This document shows positions 15,984-24,459 of a DNA stretch of 29,789 nucleotides, piece by piece. Position numbers and translations under genes: made by a program. The notes under the pieces were generated by a model. That model saw only the letters and a program-made list of their open reading frames with translations, did no database searches and had not been told where the DNA came from. Origin of the DNA: Flavobacteriales bacterium UBA7443 (GTDB lineage Bacteria > Bacteroidota > Bacteroidia > Flavobacteriales_D > Sanyastnellaceae); assembly GCA_002477505.1 (NCBI GenBank), contig DLQB01000112.1:1-29789 (forward strand). Reading direction: 5' to 3'. Numbering within the stretch: the stretch's first letter is position 1; each line of letters begins with the position of its first letter.

Positions 15984-16634
15984 TTACTGGCCTTTCATTT
16001 CAAGGATTGCCGCGTGAGGATCGGCAGCATTAAAGGTTGAAGAACCTGCCACCAAAACATCGGCCCCGGCTTCGACCAATGCCTTCCAATTCCCAGGTCC
16101 CACACCACCGTCGATTTCGATGTGTGCGTTCGAACCCGCAGCCGTTAACATGCTGCGCAACACGGTCGTTTTCTCATAAGTCCGTTCAATGAACTTCTGC
16201 CCCCCAAAACCGGGGTTTACAGACATCAAGCAAACCAAATCGAGGTCGCCCAACACATCCGTCAAGGTGGAAACAGGCGTATGCGGATTCAATGCCACAC
16301 CAGCCTTCATTCCCAAGCTTCTGATCTGCGCCAATGTCCGGTGCAAGTGCGTGCAAGCTTCCGCATGCACTGTGAGGACATCAGCGCCTAAATTCGCAAA
16401 CGTTGACAGGTATCGATCGGGATCGACAATCATGAGGTGAACATCCAGTGGCTTGGTGGCGTGGGTTGCAATGCTCTTGATTACAGGCATTCCGAAGCTG
16501 ATGTTGGGAACGAAAACGCCATCCATCACATCCAAATGAAACCAATCCGCTTCGGATGCATTGATCAACTGAATGTCTCGTTCCAAATTGGCAAAATCAG
16601 CAGCCAAAATCGAGGGGGCGAGTAAATGTTCCAT
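15984..16634 (-). CDS. rpe: Ribulose-phosphate 3-epimerase
   Basis: This 216-residue TIM-barrel enzyme interconverts ribulose 5-phosphate and xylulose 5-phosphate in the pentose phosphate pathway. Signatures: LAPSILAADFANLERDI at the N-terminus, WFHLDVMDGVFVPN with the metal-binding HLD, the DVHLMI strand, LMSVNPGFGGQKFI and EIDGGVG with the catalytic aspartate, then VAGSSTF for phosphate binding. Length is usual for the family. It is a single-gene unit, convergent with clpS and divergent from coaE across 44 bases. Confidence 0.95.
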   Translation of the reverse strand: MEHLLAPSILAADFANLERDIQLINASEADWFHLDVMDGVFVPNISFGMPVIKSIATHATKPLDVHLMIVDPDRYLSTFANLGADVLTVHAEACTHLHRTLAQIRSLGMKAGVALNPHTPVSTLTDVLGDLDLVCLMSVNPGFGGQKFIERTYEKTTVLRSMLTAAGSNAHIEIDGGVGPGNWKALVEAGADVLVAGSSTFNAADPHAAILEMKGQ

Positions 16635-16638
16635 GGGA

Positions 16639-16646
16639 CAAAGTTC
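16639..16646 (-). promoter_or_regulatory. -7-like box before rpe
   Basis: The minus strand reads GAACTTTG, one mismatch from TAnnTTTG, ending 4 bases before the rpe ATG. There is no clear -33 TTG. Confidence 0.35.
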
Positions 16647-16666
16647 ATGGTTCCAATCATTTCATT

Positions 16667-16674
16667 GACCTTTG
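16667..16674 (+). promoter_or_regulatory. -7-like box before the coaE GTG
   Basis: GACCTTTG, one mismatch from TAnnTTTG, ends 4 bases before the GTG at 16679. TTC at 16644-16646 lies 20 bases upstream as a poor -33 candidate. The box equals the one before the SAM hydrolase gene. Confidence 0.35.
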
Positions 16675-16678
16675 CACC

Positions 16679-17320
16679 GTGTCAAACTTTTCCACAGCAA
16701 TAGAACACGGAGGTTCAATAGTCGGGCTGACCGGTGGCCTCGGAAGTGGGAAATCGACCGTTTCCAGGATTTTCCAGTCAATCGGAGTACCCACCTGGGA
16801 CGCTGATGCGGCTGGAAGGAGCCTTTACACAGACAACCGTGATTTCCAAGCATGGATCATCCAACACTTTGGTCGTTCATGTGGCATTTGGCAGCGTGGA
16901 GAACTGAACGGCATTGACCGCAAAGAATTAGCCGCCATCGTTTTCCAGGATGACGATGCGTTGAGTACTTTGAATGCAAAGGTCCACCCAATGGTTCGCA
17001 TTGCCTTTGCCAACTGGCATGAAAAGGTGATCCAAGAGCGTAGGCCAAGTTATGTTTTGCGCGAATCAGCCATATTATTCGAAAGCGAAGCGCACCTCGA
17101 CTGCAAGCTTGTGATCACAGTGGTCGCAGAAAAAGCCCTTCGCATAGAGCGTGTAAAGAGACGAAACGGCTGGTCGGAAAATGAAATTGAAGCACGCATG
17201 CTGCAGCAATTAAACGATGAAAAGCGAATCAAGCAAGCGGATTTCGTTGTGGATAACAACACCAATTCACCCTTGCTCCAGCAGGTCCTTGAATTGCATC
17301 AAAAGATTGAATCCGCTTGA
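16679..17320 (+). CDS. coaE: Dephospho-CoA kinase
   Basis: This enzyme phosphorylates dephospho-CoA in the last step of coenzyme A synthesis. The P-loop GLTGGLGSGKST is at residues 16-27, followed by WDADAAGRSLY (the DxD lid-substrate segment), ARMLQQL near 182 and ADFVVDNN near the C-terminus. At 213 residues it is a normal length with a roughly 13-residue N-terminal leader. The start is GTG at 16679. The leader is a little long for the family, but no closer start codon precedes the P-loop strand. It may be transcribed alone, since a stable hairpin follows. Confidence 0.92.
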   Translation: MSNFSTAIEHGGSIVGLTGGLGSGKSTVSRIFQSIGVPTWDADAAGRSLYTDNRDFQAWIIQHFGRSCGIWQRGELNGIDRKELAAIVFQDDDALSTLNAKVHPMVRIAFANWHEKVIQERRPSYVLRESAILFESEAHLDCKLVITVVAEKALRIERVKRRNGWSENEIEARMLQQLNDEKRIKQADFVVDNNTNSPLLQQVLELHQKIESA

Positions 17321-17330
17321 TATCCAGCGC

Positions 17331-17348
17331 ACCCGATGATGCTCGGGT
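17331..17348 (+). terminator. 6-bp hairpin after coaE
   Basis: ACCCGA-TGATGC-TCGGGT is a perfect 6-bp GC-rich stem with a 6-base loop, 10 bases after the coaE stop and before the nfeD promoter. There is no T run, so intrinsic termination is uncertain. Confidence 0.3.
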
Positions 17349-17355
17349 TCGAAGC

Positions 17356-17386
17356 TTGGCATCTCGAAGAATAGCATCTAACTTCA
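17356..17386 (+). promoter_or_regulatory. Candidate nfeD promoter (TTG, 20-base spacer, TAACTTCA)
   Basis: TTG at 17356-17358 is followed after 20 bases by TAACTTCA at 17379-17386, which matches TAnnTTTG at four of six fixed positions. It ends 4 bases before the nfeD ATG, the same geometry as glnS. Confidence 0.35.
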
Positions 17387-17390
17387 CACC

Positions 17391-17840
17391 ATGATATGGG
17401 AACCATGGCAGATCTGGACGGCAAGTGCATTGGCCTTGCTCATATTTGAGGTATTCATGCCGGGATTTGTCCTCGCGTGTCTTGGAATTGGCGCTTTTGG
17501 AGGTGCATTGGGCGCTTACCTCGGAATTGTATTCGAATGGCAGCTCGTCTGTGCTGGCATTACGAGCCTCATTGCCTTCGTCTTTCTGCGTCCTGCGATG
17601 CTCAAAATGGGCTTCTCAGGGGAAGAGACACTTTCAGGAGCTGATGCGCTCATCGGAAAAGAAGTCATTGTAACCCAAGAATTTGATCCCCAATCAGGCA
17701 TGGGACGTTGTAAAATCGATGGCGACGATTGGCGCGCAAAGGTTTCAGATGAAATTCCAGCGACATCGATGGTCTTGGGCAATGTTCTCGTCATCGAATC
17801 GGTCGAGAGTAACACCTTAATCGTCCGTCCCAAACAATAG
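17391..17840 (+). CDS. NfeD family membrane protein
   Basis: This 149-residue short NfeD protein has three hydrophobic segments at about residues 8-27, 32-48 and 51-70. A soluble OB-fold domain follows (about 80-149), with ALIGKEVIVTQEF, GRCKIDGDDWRAKV and the final strand VLVIESVESNTLIVRP, the typical NfeD C-terminal pattern. It lacks the protease domain of long NfeD proteins. The SPFH gene lies 38 bases downstream. NfeD-SPFH pairs are widespread, and the OB domain is thought to interact with the SPFH partner in membrane microdomains. Confidence 0.88.
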   Translation: MIWEPWQIWTASALALLIFEVFMPGFVLACLGIGAFGGALGAYLGIVFEWQLVCAGITSLIAFVFLRPAMLKMGFSGEETLSGADALIGKEVIVTQEFDPQSGMGRCKIDGDDWRAKVSDEIPATSMVLGNVLVIESVESNTLIVRPKQ

Positions 17841-17878
17841 ACTGCCCTCCTGTTTTTAACTCTACAATTATTGCAAAG

Positions 17879-18871
17879 ATGCCCGGAACCATTATCGCTA
17901 CTATTTTTTTCCTTTTTGCTGCTGTAATCATTATCAAGGGCGTTCGCATTGTGCGCCAAAGCGAATCGGTTGTCATTGAACGATTGGGAAAATACCGAAC
18001 CACGCTGAATGCGGGAATCAACATCATCATCCCCATCATCGATCGCCCTCGTGACATCGCATGGCGTGTTATCGCTCAGCGGCCTGACGGACTTAAAATA
18101 ACGCAGTACAAGATGAAAGACCGCGTTGATTTGCGCGAAACGGTGTTTGATTTCCCAAAGCAAGGCGTCATTACGAAGGACAATGTTGTCACCGAAATCA
18201 ATGCCCTCATTTACTTTCAAATCATCGATCCTGTCAAGGCAGTGTATGAAATCAATAACCTCCCGAATGCCATCGAAAAATTGACGCAAACGACCCTGCG
18301 GAATGTCATTGGAGAATTGGAATTAGACCAATGCTTGACATCGCGGGACACGATCAACATGAAACTGCGCTCTATTTTGGATGAAGCCACCAACAAATGG
18401 GGCGTCAAGGTAAATCGTGTCGAGCTGCAAGACATCAACCCACCAGTCGACATCAAGGAAGCCATGGAGAAACAAATGCGCGCCGAACGAACGCGACGTG
18501 CTCAAATCATTGAGGCTGAAGGAAGCAAGCGTGCTGCTATTCTCGAATCTGAGGGACAAAAAGGTGCGGACATCAATGAGGCAGAGGGCCAAAAACAGGC
18601 CCGCATTTTGAAAGCAGAAGGAGAAGCTGAAGCTCGATTGAAAGTAGCCGACGCGGAGGCACAAGCCATTCAGCTCATTGCGAGCGCAGTCGATGGCACT
18701 AAGGCGGACCCTGCACAGTACCTCATTGCGGTCAAATACATTGAGACGTTGGAAGAAGTGCTCCGCGATGGTGGCGCAGGCAGCAAAACAGTGTTCATGC
18801 CATACGAGGCCAGTGGGCTGATGAGCAGTGTTGGCGGCATGAAGGAGTTGCTTTCCTCCGTCAAAGACTGA
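17879..18871 (+). CDS. SPFH-domain protein (paraslipin / stomatin-like)
   Basis: This 330-residue SPFH protein starts with a membrane anchor (about 4-20, TIIATIFFLFAAVIIIKG). The SPFH domain (about 21-210) contains SVVIERLGKYRTTLNAGINI, KQGVITKDNVVTEINALIYF and NVIGELELDQCLTSRD. After NPPVDIKEAMEKQMRAER comes a charged helical stretch rich in repeated EAEG/ESEG-like units (about 207-260), the oligomerising coiled coil of this group. The C-terminus is the conserved YIETLEEV segment. It resembles paraslipins and QmcA. The nfeD gene immediately upstream supports a membrane-microdomain role. Confidence 0.92.
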   Translation: MPGTIIATIFFLFAAVIIIKGVRIVRQSESVVIERLGKYRTTLNAGINIIIPIIDRPRDIAWRVIAQRPDGLKITQYKMKDRVDLRETVFDFPKQGVITKDNVVTEINALIYFQIIDPVKAVYEINNLPNAIEKLTQTTLRNVIGELELDQCLTSRDTINMKLRSILDEATNKWGVKVNRVELQDINPPVDIKEAMEKQMRAERTRRAQIIEAEGSKRAAILESEGQKGADINEAEGQKQARILKAEGEAEARLKVADAEAQAIQLIASAVDGTKADPAQYLIAVKYIETLEEVLRDGGAGSKTVFMPYEASGLMSSVGGMKELLSSVKD

Positions 18872-18890
18872 TCTACCTGAGCGAAACACG

Positions 18891-19970
18891 GTGTTAGTCC
18901 AAACGCATTTTCCAAGGCGCCTTACGCGTAGTCGCTACGATCAGTACCTGGCTTCTGGGTGGTTTCGTGGTTCGGTAATGCTCTACAAAATGGACTTGCT
19001 TTGCATTGACGCAAACGTTTTTTCAGTCGTAAACATCCGATTGGACTTGCAAAAACATGCGGCTAAAAAGCGTCATCGTAAAATCAAAAAGCAAGTCGAG
19101 CAACGGTTCAATATCACCTATGGTGTGGCGAAAGTCACACCGGAAAAACAACGATTGTACGAACAGCACAAATCGCGCTTCAAGGGGTTCATACACGAAA
19201 CACTCGAAGAATACCTTTACGCAGGTTTTCATTCGACGGTTTTTGAAACCATGGAAATTTGCGTCTACGACGACGATCGCCTCATCGCCACATCCTTTTT
19301 TGATCTGGGTGAAAGAAGCATGGCCTCGTTGCTTGCCGTCTATGACTTCAATTACAAGTCCTTCAGCCTCGGCACGTATACCATGCTGAAGGAAATTGAG
19401 TTTGGCCAACAAACGGGACGGAAGCTTTACTATCCCGGGTATGTGTTGGATTTGCCCTCGCGCTTTGACTACAAGCTTGAGCTCGGTGAAATGGAGTACT
19501 ACACCCCCAGCAAACGTTGGGGAAAACTTGCCAACTTCAACCGACGAGAGACTTTTGCCCATGCCTTGCGCGAGCACATGTCAACGTTGAAAGAAGCATT
19601 GAAAGCAGATAACATCCGATTCAAAAATTGGTTTTACCCGTATTTCAGCATGGGCTACATGCCTTTGTGGAAAGGACGATTCTTGCACATGCCTTGGGTC
19701 CTTGAACTGGGCCATGATTTGGACGGAACACTCATTGCTGGGTTTTGTCCAGAAGAAAAAAAATTCATGCTTTGCCATGTTCAACCATGTCCGGATGAAC
19801 AACATTTCATCAACATGGAGCAAGCCAACGAATTCAGCGATCAAACCATCTACTTGAGCCACTTGATGGAATATGGTGACAAAACGACATACGCCACACT
19901 CCCTGAACTCATGCTAGCTGCTCAACAGTGGCAGCAACGATTTGATAAACTCCCCCCAACATGCGCTTAG
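18891..19970 (+). CDS. Arginyl/leucyl-tRNA-protein transferase-like protein (Ate1/Bpt family)
   Basis: The 359-residue protein matches the Ate1/Bpt transferases in its core: GWFRGSV near residue 23, LLAVYDF and SFSLGTYTMLKEIEF (157-171), then LYYPGYVLDLPSRFDYKLE. In this fold aminoacyl-tRNA donates Arg or Leu to a protein N-terminus. The cysteine cluster of Ate1 N-terminal domains is absent: only Cys38 occurs in the first 120 residues. A C-terminal tail of about 110 residues follows the core. The start is GTG at 18891, 19 bases after the SPFH stop. Its end overlaps the exonuclease gene by 10 bases. Donor amino acid cannot be told from sequence. Confidence 0.78.
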   Translation: MLVQTHFPRRLTRSRYDQYLASGWFRGSVMLYKMDLLCIDANVFSVVNIRLDLQKHAAKKRHRKIKKQVEQRFNITYGVAKVTPEKQRLYEQHKSRFKGFIHETLEEYLYAGFHSTVFETMEICVYDDDRLIATSFFDLGERSMASLLAVYDFNYKSFSLGTYTMLKEIEFGQQTGRKLYYPGYVLDLPSRFDYKLELGEMEYYTPSKRWGKLANFNRRETFAHALREHMSTLKEALKADNIRFKNWFYPYFSMGYMPLWKGRFLHMPWVLELGHDLDGTLIAGFCPEEKKFMLCHVQPCPDEQHFINMEQANEFSDQTIYLSHLMEYGDKTTYATLPELMLAAQQWQQRFDKLPPTCA

Positions 19971-20737
19971 CCACCTGGAATGTCAATGGAATTCGTGCCA
20001 TTGTAAAAAAAGATTTTACCGATTCCATCCGAAACCTCAATGCCGATGTCATTGGATTTCAAGAAACGAAAGCCCAAGATGACCAAGTTCGGGAAGCACT
20101 TTTCGGGCTGGAAGGACTGGAGGACTATCAAGTCTTTTCAAGTTCCGCGGTGAAAAAAGGCTATTCAGGTACGGCCATATTATCCAAAACTCCCCCTGTA
20201 CACGTCAATGCAGGGCTTGGGATTGAAGAGTTAGATACCGAAGGGCGCGTGCTACATGCTGAATTCGAAAAATTCCACTTTGTTACCGTCTACACCCCGA
20301 ATTCCTCTTCAGGATTGAAGCGGCTCCCCTTTCGAATGCAGTGGGACGTCGCCTTCAAGGCTTATTTGAACAAGCTAGACCAAACCAAACCTGTTATTTG
20401 CTGTGGCGATTTAAACGTTGCTCATCAGCCCATTGACCTTGCACGACCTGCTGCCAATTACAACAAGACACCGGGCTACACGCAAGACGAGATTGATGGA
20501 TTAACATCCTTACTTCAAGGCACGCACTTTGTGGATACTTGGCGGCACTTGCACCCTGATGAAGTGGCATACTCTTGGTGGAGTTACCGGGGCGGTGCAC
20601 GCGAAAAAAATGTCGGTTGGAGACTGGATTACATGCTAACTAGCCAGCGACTATTGCCTTCGGTTCAATCGGCTGAAATACACCGTTTCATTGAGGGATC
20701 GGATCACTGCCCAGTGAGCTTGGATCTTCAGATGTAA
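19961..20737 (+). CDS. xth: Exodeoxyribonuclease III / AP endonuclease
   Basis: This 258-residue DNA repair nuclease of the ExoIII/APE1 family cuts at abasic sites and degrades 3' ends. All metal-site motifs are present: TWNVNGIRA near residues 5-13, FQETKAQ near 34-40, VYTPNSS, CGDLNVAH near 147-154, WRLDYML, and SDHCPVSLDL at the C-terminus. The ATG overlaps the last codons of the transferase gene by 10 bases, so the two are in one transcript. Length and motif order are normal. Confidence 0.94.
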   Translation: MRLATWNVNGIRAIVKKDFTDSIRNLNADVIGFQETKAQDDQVREALFGLEGLEDYQVFSSSAVKKGYSGTAILSKTPPVHVNAGLGIEELDTEGRVLHAEFEKFHFVTVYTPNSSSGLKRLPFRMQWDVAFKAYLNKLDQTKPVICCGDLNVAHQPIDLARPAANYNKTPGYTQDEIDGLTSLLQGTHFVDTWRHLHPDEVAYSWWSYRGGAREKNVGWRLDYMLTSQRLLPSVQSAEIHRFIEGSDHCPVSLDLQM

Positions 20738-20822
20738 CACCGAAGGTTCCAGATGTGAGTTTGTTCTTCAGTGGGATGAATCATTCAATTCTTTTGCCCT
20801 GCATTAATCAAATACAGCGCAA

Positions 20823-21497
20823 ATGAAGAACATTTTTCTAGGGGCCCTCGTCCCCTTTCTATCGGCAGCAATTGCCGTAGCACAAACGAGTTGCACAGCG
20901 GACGTCAACCAGGACAGCGTCGTAAACTTACAAGATTTGCTATCCATGTTGGTTTTCTATGGAGACAGCTGCCTAGAAGAGGCCACCGTATTTCCCACCC
21001 TCATTGTGTCAGAAATTCATTACAACCCCAATTCCTCACAAGGCAACGATAGCGACTGGGAATTTTTAGAACTCTACAACCCCAATGCCTTTTCCGTTTC
21101 GCTTGACGGATGGAAATTGACAGATGCCGTATCCCTCGTATTCGCGTCAACCGATAGCATTGGCGCCGAGGCATTCTTCGTAGTGGCAAGAAACGCAGAC
21201 ACGCTTGCTGTGTCCGTGCCCGGGCACACCCCCATAGTGCAATGGAATAGCGGCGGAAGCCTCAATAACACCGGCGAAACCGTAACACTGGTCGATCCAA
21301 TGGATGAAACCGTAGTAGCGGTCGCCTATGAAGACAACGACGGCTGGATCACAGAACCGGATGGCGATGGGCCTTCACTCGAATTGATGGATTATAACCT
21401 ACCGAATGAAGAAGCCGCTTCTTGGGCTGCATCCTTTGTCTTAGGCGGAACACCCGGTGCAATCAATTCCATGTGGGGTCTTTCCGAAGTCGAATGA
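20823..21497 (+). CDS. Secreted lamin-tail-domain protein with dockerin-like repeat
   Basis: The 224-residue protein has a signal peptide (about 1-20, cleavage after AVA). A cysteine-flanked EF-hand or dockerin-like unit follows, SCTADVNQDSVVNLQDLL through FYGDSC. Next is a lamin-tail (LTD) beta domain (about 57-190): LIVSEIHYNPNSS, WEFLELYNPNAFSVSLDGW, AFFVVARNADTL, VQWNSGGSLNNTGETVTLVD, and GPSLELMD with GTPGAIN at the end. LTD modules in Bacteroidota occur on exported nucleases and CotH proteins. There is no type IX sorting tail. It is transcribed separately from xth (85-base gap) and is convergent with the GH65 gene, one base apart. Confidence 0.82.
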   Translation: MKNIFLGALVPFLSAAIAVAQTSCTADVNQDSVVNLQDLLSMLVFYGDSCLEEATVFPTLIVSEIHYNPNSSQGNDSDWEFLELYNPNAFSVSLDGWKLTDAVSLVFASTDSIGAEAFFVVARNADTLAVSVPGHTPIVQWNSGGSLNNTGETVTLVDPMDETVVAVAYEDNDGWITEPDGDGPSLELMDYNLPNEEAASWAASFVLGGTPGAINSMWGLSEVE

Positions 21498-21498
21498 C

Positions 21499-23811
21499 TT
21501 AAGCCTCGGGGGCGGAGGTCAAACGCTGGCGTTCGCCCCCAATTTTGATGTCCAATGGCAATCCTTCGAGAAGACTAACTGTTGTGCTTTTTGCATCCAT
21601 ACTCACAGAAAGCTCACGGCCTCTGAACTGAACCCTGAAGGATAGTCCTTCCCACTGAGCCGGCAGCATCCCATCAAAACAAGGGGTTCCATCAATCACA
21701 CGAAAGCCACCAAACCCCTCTACCACAGCAAGCCAAGTGCCCGCCATCGACGTGATGTGCAAGCCTTCGTTCACCTCATTATTGTAATCATCCAAATCCA
21801 AGCGAGCCGTTCGAAGGTAGTGAGCGTATGCCTCATCCTTCCGATTCAAGCGCGCTGCCAGTACCGCGTGCACACAAGGAGACAAGCTTGATTCATGAAG
21901 CGTTTTGGGCTCGTAAAACGCATAATTTTCTTCAATTTCAGAAGCTGAAAAATGATCCCAGAAGAAATAGAGCCCCTGCAGCACATCGGCCTGTTTGATG
22001 AATACGGAACGCAAGATTCGATCCCAACTCCAGTGCTGGTTGATCGGTCGTTCGCTTTCGTGCAAATCAGCCGCCGTCAACTGCTCTTTGTCCATGAATC
22101 CATCCTGTTGCAAGAACACATTGGAATCAGAAAGCTTGGGATAGTACATCTCCTTTGAAATCGCAGACCAATGCAGTTCGCTTGCACGTTCATCGAAAGC
22201 CAAACGCTTGGACAAATCGGACCATTCAACCGGATGATTTTCCTTCAATTCCGCCGCTACTTCCAGCGTATAACGCAAGCACCACGCAGCGAGATAATTG
22301 GTATACCAATTATTATTGACGTTGTTTTCGTATTCGTTCGGTCCCGTGACGCCTAGAATGACGTATGCCTCTTTTTCCGATGACCACTGCACGCGTTGAC
22401 TCCAAAATCGAGCGATGGCCAGCAACACTTCAAATCCATTGCTCAAGAGGTACTCTCGATCCCCGGTATAATTCACGTAATTCCAAATGGCATAGGCCAT
22501 GGCTCCGTTGCGATGAATTTCCTCAAATGTGATTTCCCATTCGTTATGGCATTCTTCACCATTCATGGTCACCATTGGATACAATGCAGCGCCATCTTTG
22601 AAACCAAGTTTGCCGGCGTTCTCAATTGCACGTTCCAAATGGTTGTAGCGATACATCAACAATTGGCGCGACACCTTGGATTCATGGCCAGCGAGAAAAA
22701 AAGGAAGGCAGTACGCCTCAGTGTCCCAATAACTTGCTCCACCATATTTCTCGCCCGTGAAACCCTTGGGACCAATATTGAGCCGTGGATCATCACCACG
22801 GTACGTCTGATTCAGATGAAATACATTGAAACGAATGGCTTGCTGCGAAGAAACATCACCTTTGATCTCGATGTCCCCTCGACTCCAAATCTTCGACCAA
22901 GCTTTCGTGTGATCAGCCTTGAGTTGCTCGAAGCCACGGACAGAGGCCTCTCTGGAAGACGCTTGCGCGCTCGTCACAACGGCTTTCGTTTGCACTTGTA
23001 GCGATGAGAAGATCCCGACGTACTTTTCCAGCACAACTTCTTCCCCACGCTCGAGCTTCGTTGTGAACGTGCAATGCGCTTTGCTGTTGCTGGAACCATG
23101 AGATGTCACTTCCAATGGATGCAACGCGTTGTTCTTTAGCTTGCCGACTTTCGACGTCATTCCAAAAGCAGCGTGAAATCCCGACTTTTCTGTTTCACAG
23201 TGGATCACTGCCTCGCCTTGGGCGTTGGATGACAAATCGTGGGTCTTCCAAAAAGCGTCATCCCAATTGCTGTCTTCGTTGGTAACGCCACCATCCAAGA
23301 AGGGTTTCAATTCAATGGTAAGGTCATCTGTGAGCGCGGTCAGCGTATAACGCAAGACTCCCAATTCAGGCTGCAGCATGGAACAAAACCGTTCTGCCGA
23401 AATGCCGACACGTTGGCCCTGTTGCATTGCTACTACAAAAGACCGTTTCAGAATGCCATCGCGCATATCGATGCCCCAATGGAAATCCTCAATCGAAAGC
23501 GCTTCGTTCAAATCCAATGATGCGCCGTTCACAGCAACATCAATTCCGATCCAATTGGTTGAATTCAGAACCTTGGCGAAGTATTCCGGATAACCGTTTT
23601 TCCACCATCCCACTCGGGTCTTATCCGGGTAATAAACTCCTGCCAAATAGCTGCCTTGCAATCGTTCGCCAGAATATTGCTCCTCAAAGTTTGCACGTTG
23701 ACCAAACCGACCATTGCCGATGGATAGCAAGGACTCTAGACTTCGAACAGAAGCAGGATCCCATCCCTGAACACCAACCGACCAAACATCTTTGATGGAT
23801 TGCTGCTTCAT
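21499..23811 (-). CDS. Maltose phosphorylase (glycoside hydrolase family 65)
   Basis: This 770-residue GH65 phosphorylase converts maltose and phosphate to beta-glucose 1-phosphate and glucose. LNIGPKGFTGEKYGGASYWD (344-363) and ECHNEWEITFEEIHRNG (420-436) match maltose phosphorylases closely. GVTGPNEYENNVNNNW contains the family's general acid, here Glu493. A C-terminal beta domain ends the protein. There is no signal peptide, so it acts on imported sugar. The ATG overlaps the pgmB stop by 4 bases, and PgmB uses its beta-G1P product, which supports a beta-G1P-forming GH65. Kojibiose or trehalose phosphorylase is a less likely alternative. Confidence 0.9.
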   Translation of the reverse strand: MKQQSIKDVWSVGVQGWDPASVRSLESLLSIGNGRFGQRANFEEQYSGERLQGSYLAGVYYPDKTRVGWWKNGYPEYFAKVLNSTNWIGIDVAVNGASLDLNEALSIEDFHWGIDMRDGILKRSFVVAMQQGQRVGISAERFCSMLQPELGVLRYTLTALTDDLTIELKPFLDGGVTNEDSNWDDAFWKTHDLSSNAQGEAVIHCETEKSGFHAAFGMTSKVGKLKNNALHPLEVTSHGSSNSKAHCTFTTKLERGEEVVLEKYVGIFSSLQVQTKAVVTSAQASSREASVRGFEQLKADHTKAWSKIWSRGDIEIKGDVSSQQAIRFNVFHLNQTYRGDDPRLNIGPKGFTGEKYGGASYWDTEAYCLPFFLAGHESKVSRQLLMYRYNHLERAIENAGKLGFKDGAALYPMVTMNGEECHNEWEITFEEIHRNGAMAYAIWNYVNYTGDREYLLSNGFEVLLAIARFWSQRVQWSSEKEAYVILGVTGPNEYENNVNNNWYTNYLAAWCLRYTLEVAAELKENHPVEWSDLSKRLAFDERASELHWSAISKEMYYPKLSDSNVFLQQDGFMDKEQLTAADLHESERPINQHWSWDRILRSVFIKQADVLQGLYFFWDHFSASEIEENYAFYEPKTLHESSLSPCVHAVLAARLNRKDEAYAHYLRTARLDLDDYNNEVNEGLHITSMAGTWLAVVEGFGGFRVIDGTPCFDGMLPAQWEGLSFRVQFRGRELSVSMDAKSTTVSLLEGLPLDIKIGGERQRLTSAPEA

Positions 23812-24458
23812 TGCAACAAATTCGAAATTCGCTCAATCGTTAGGCCCTCTAAATTCTCCAACTGTGCATGGGCTGACTCCAAACCTTTTCCTACACCAAT
23901 GGCGTAAAAACCACCCGTGATCGCCGCCTCCACACCGGATTGTGCATCTTCAATGACCAGGCAATTTTCAGGGGCCACATCCATGGCAGCGGCTGCTTTG
24001 AGAAAGACCTCTGGATCTGGCTTGGAAAGCGTAATGTTATTGCCATCAACGATGGTACTAAAACGACTCGTAAGGTGCAATTTGTCCAAAATAGACTGAG
24101 CGTTTTTAGAAGAGGATCCCAATCCGATTTTTATGCCTGAAGCGGTCATTTCGTCCATGAGCGAAACCACACCTGGCAGAACATCTGTTGGAGCCGTTGA
24201 TGCCGCCATCTCCAGATACAACATATTCTTTTTCTCCATCAACTGGAGCTTCTTCGCAGAATCCAAAACCAAATTCCCTTTTTGCAAGATGTAATCCAAG
24301 CTATCTACTCGCGAAACTCCCTTCAAACGCTCATTGTCTTCTTCCGTAAAGGAAATTACAAGCTCGTCCGCCAGTGACTTCCACGCAGCAAAATGGTGAC
24401 GTGCAGTATCCACTATGACACCGTCCAAATCGAATATGCACGCTTTAATGGCGACCAT
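23808..24458 (-). CDS. pgmB: Beta-phosphoglucomutase
   Basis: This 216-residue HAD-superfamily mutase converts beta-glucose 1-phosphate to glucose 6-phosphate. The nucleophile motif FDLDGVIVDTARHHF is at residues 9-23 with Asp10 and general acid Asp12. The cap contains RLKGVSRVDSLDYIL, typical of PgmB. GLGSSSKNAQSIL is motif II, SKPDPEVFLKAA holds the motif III lysine and VIEDAQSGVEAA is motif IV. It starts one base after the sugar-kinase stop and overlaps the maltose phosphorylase ATG by 4 bases. Confidence 0.92.
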   Translation of the reverse strand: MVAIKACIFDLDGVIVDTARHHFAAWKSLADELVISFTEEDNERLKGVSRVDSLDYILQKGNLVLDSAKKLQLMEKKNMLYLEMAASTAPTDVLPGVVSLMDEMTASGIKIGLGSSSKNAQSILDKLHLTSRFSTIVDGNNITLSKPDPEVFLKAAAAMDVAPENCLVIEDAQSGVEAAITGGFYAIGVGKGLESAHAQLENLEGLTIERISNLLQ

Positions 24459-24459
24459 T

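Noticed and set aside
17516..18289. A 257-residue minus-strand open frame across nfeD and the SPFH gene
   Set aside because: It overlaps two well-supported genes on the other strand and shows no recognisable motif or promoter.
22396..23001. A 201-residue plus-strand open frame opposite maltose phosphorylase
   Set aside because: The GH65 gene is intact on the minus strand and conserved throughout, so this frame is a shadow.
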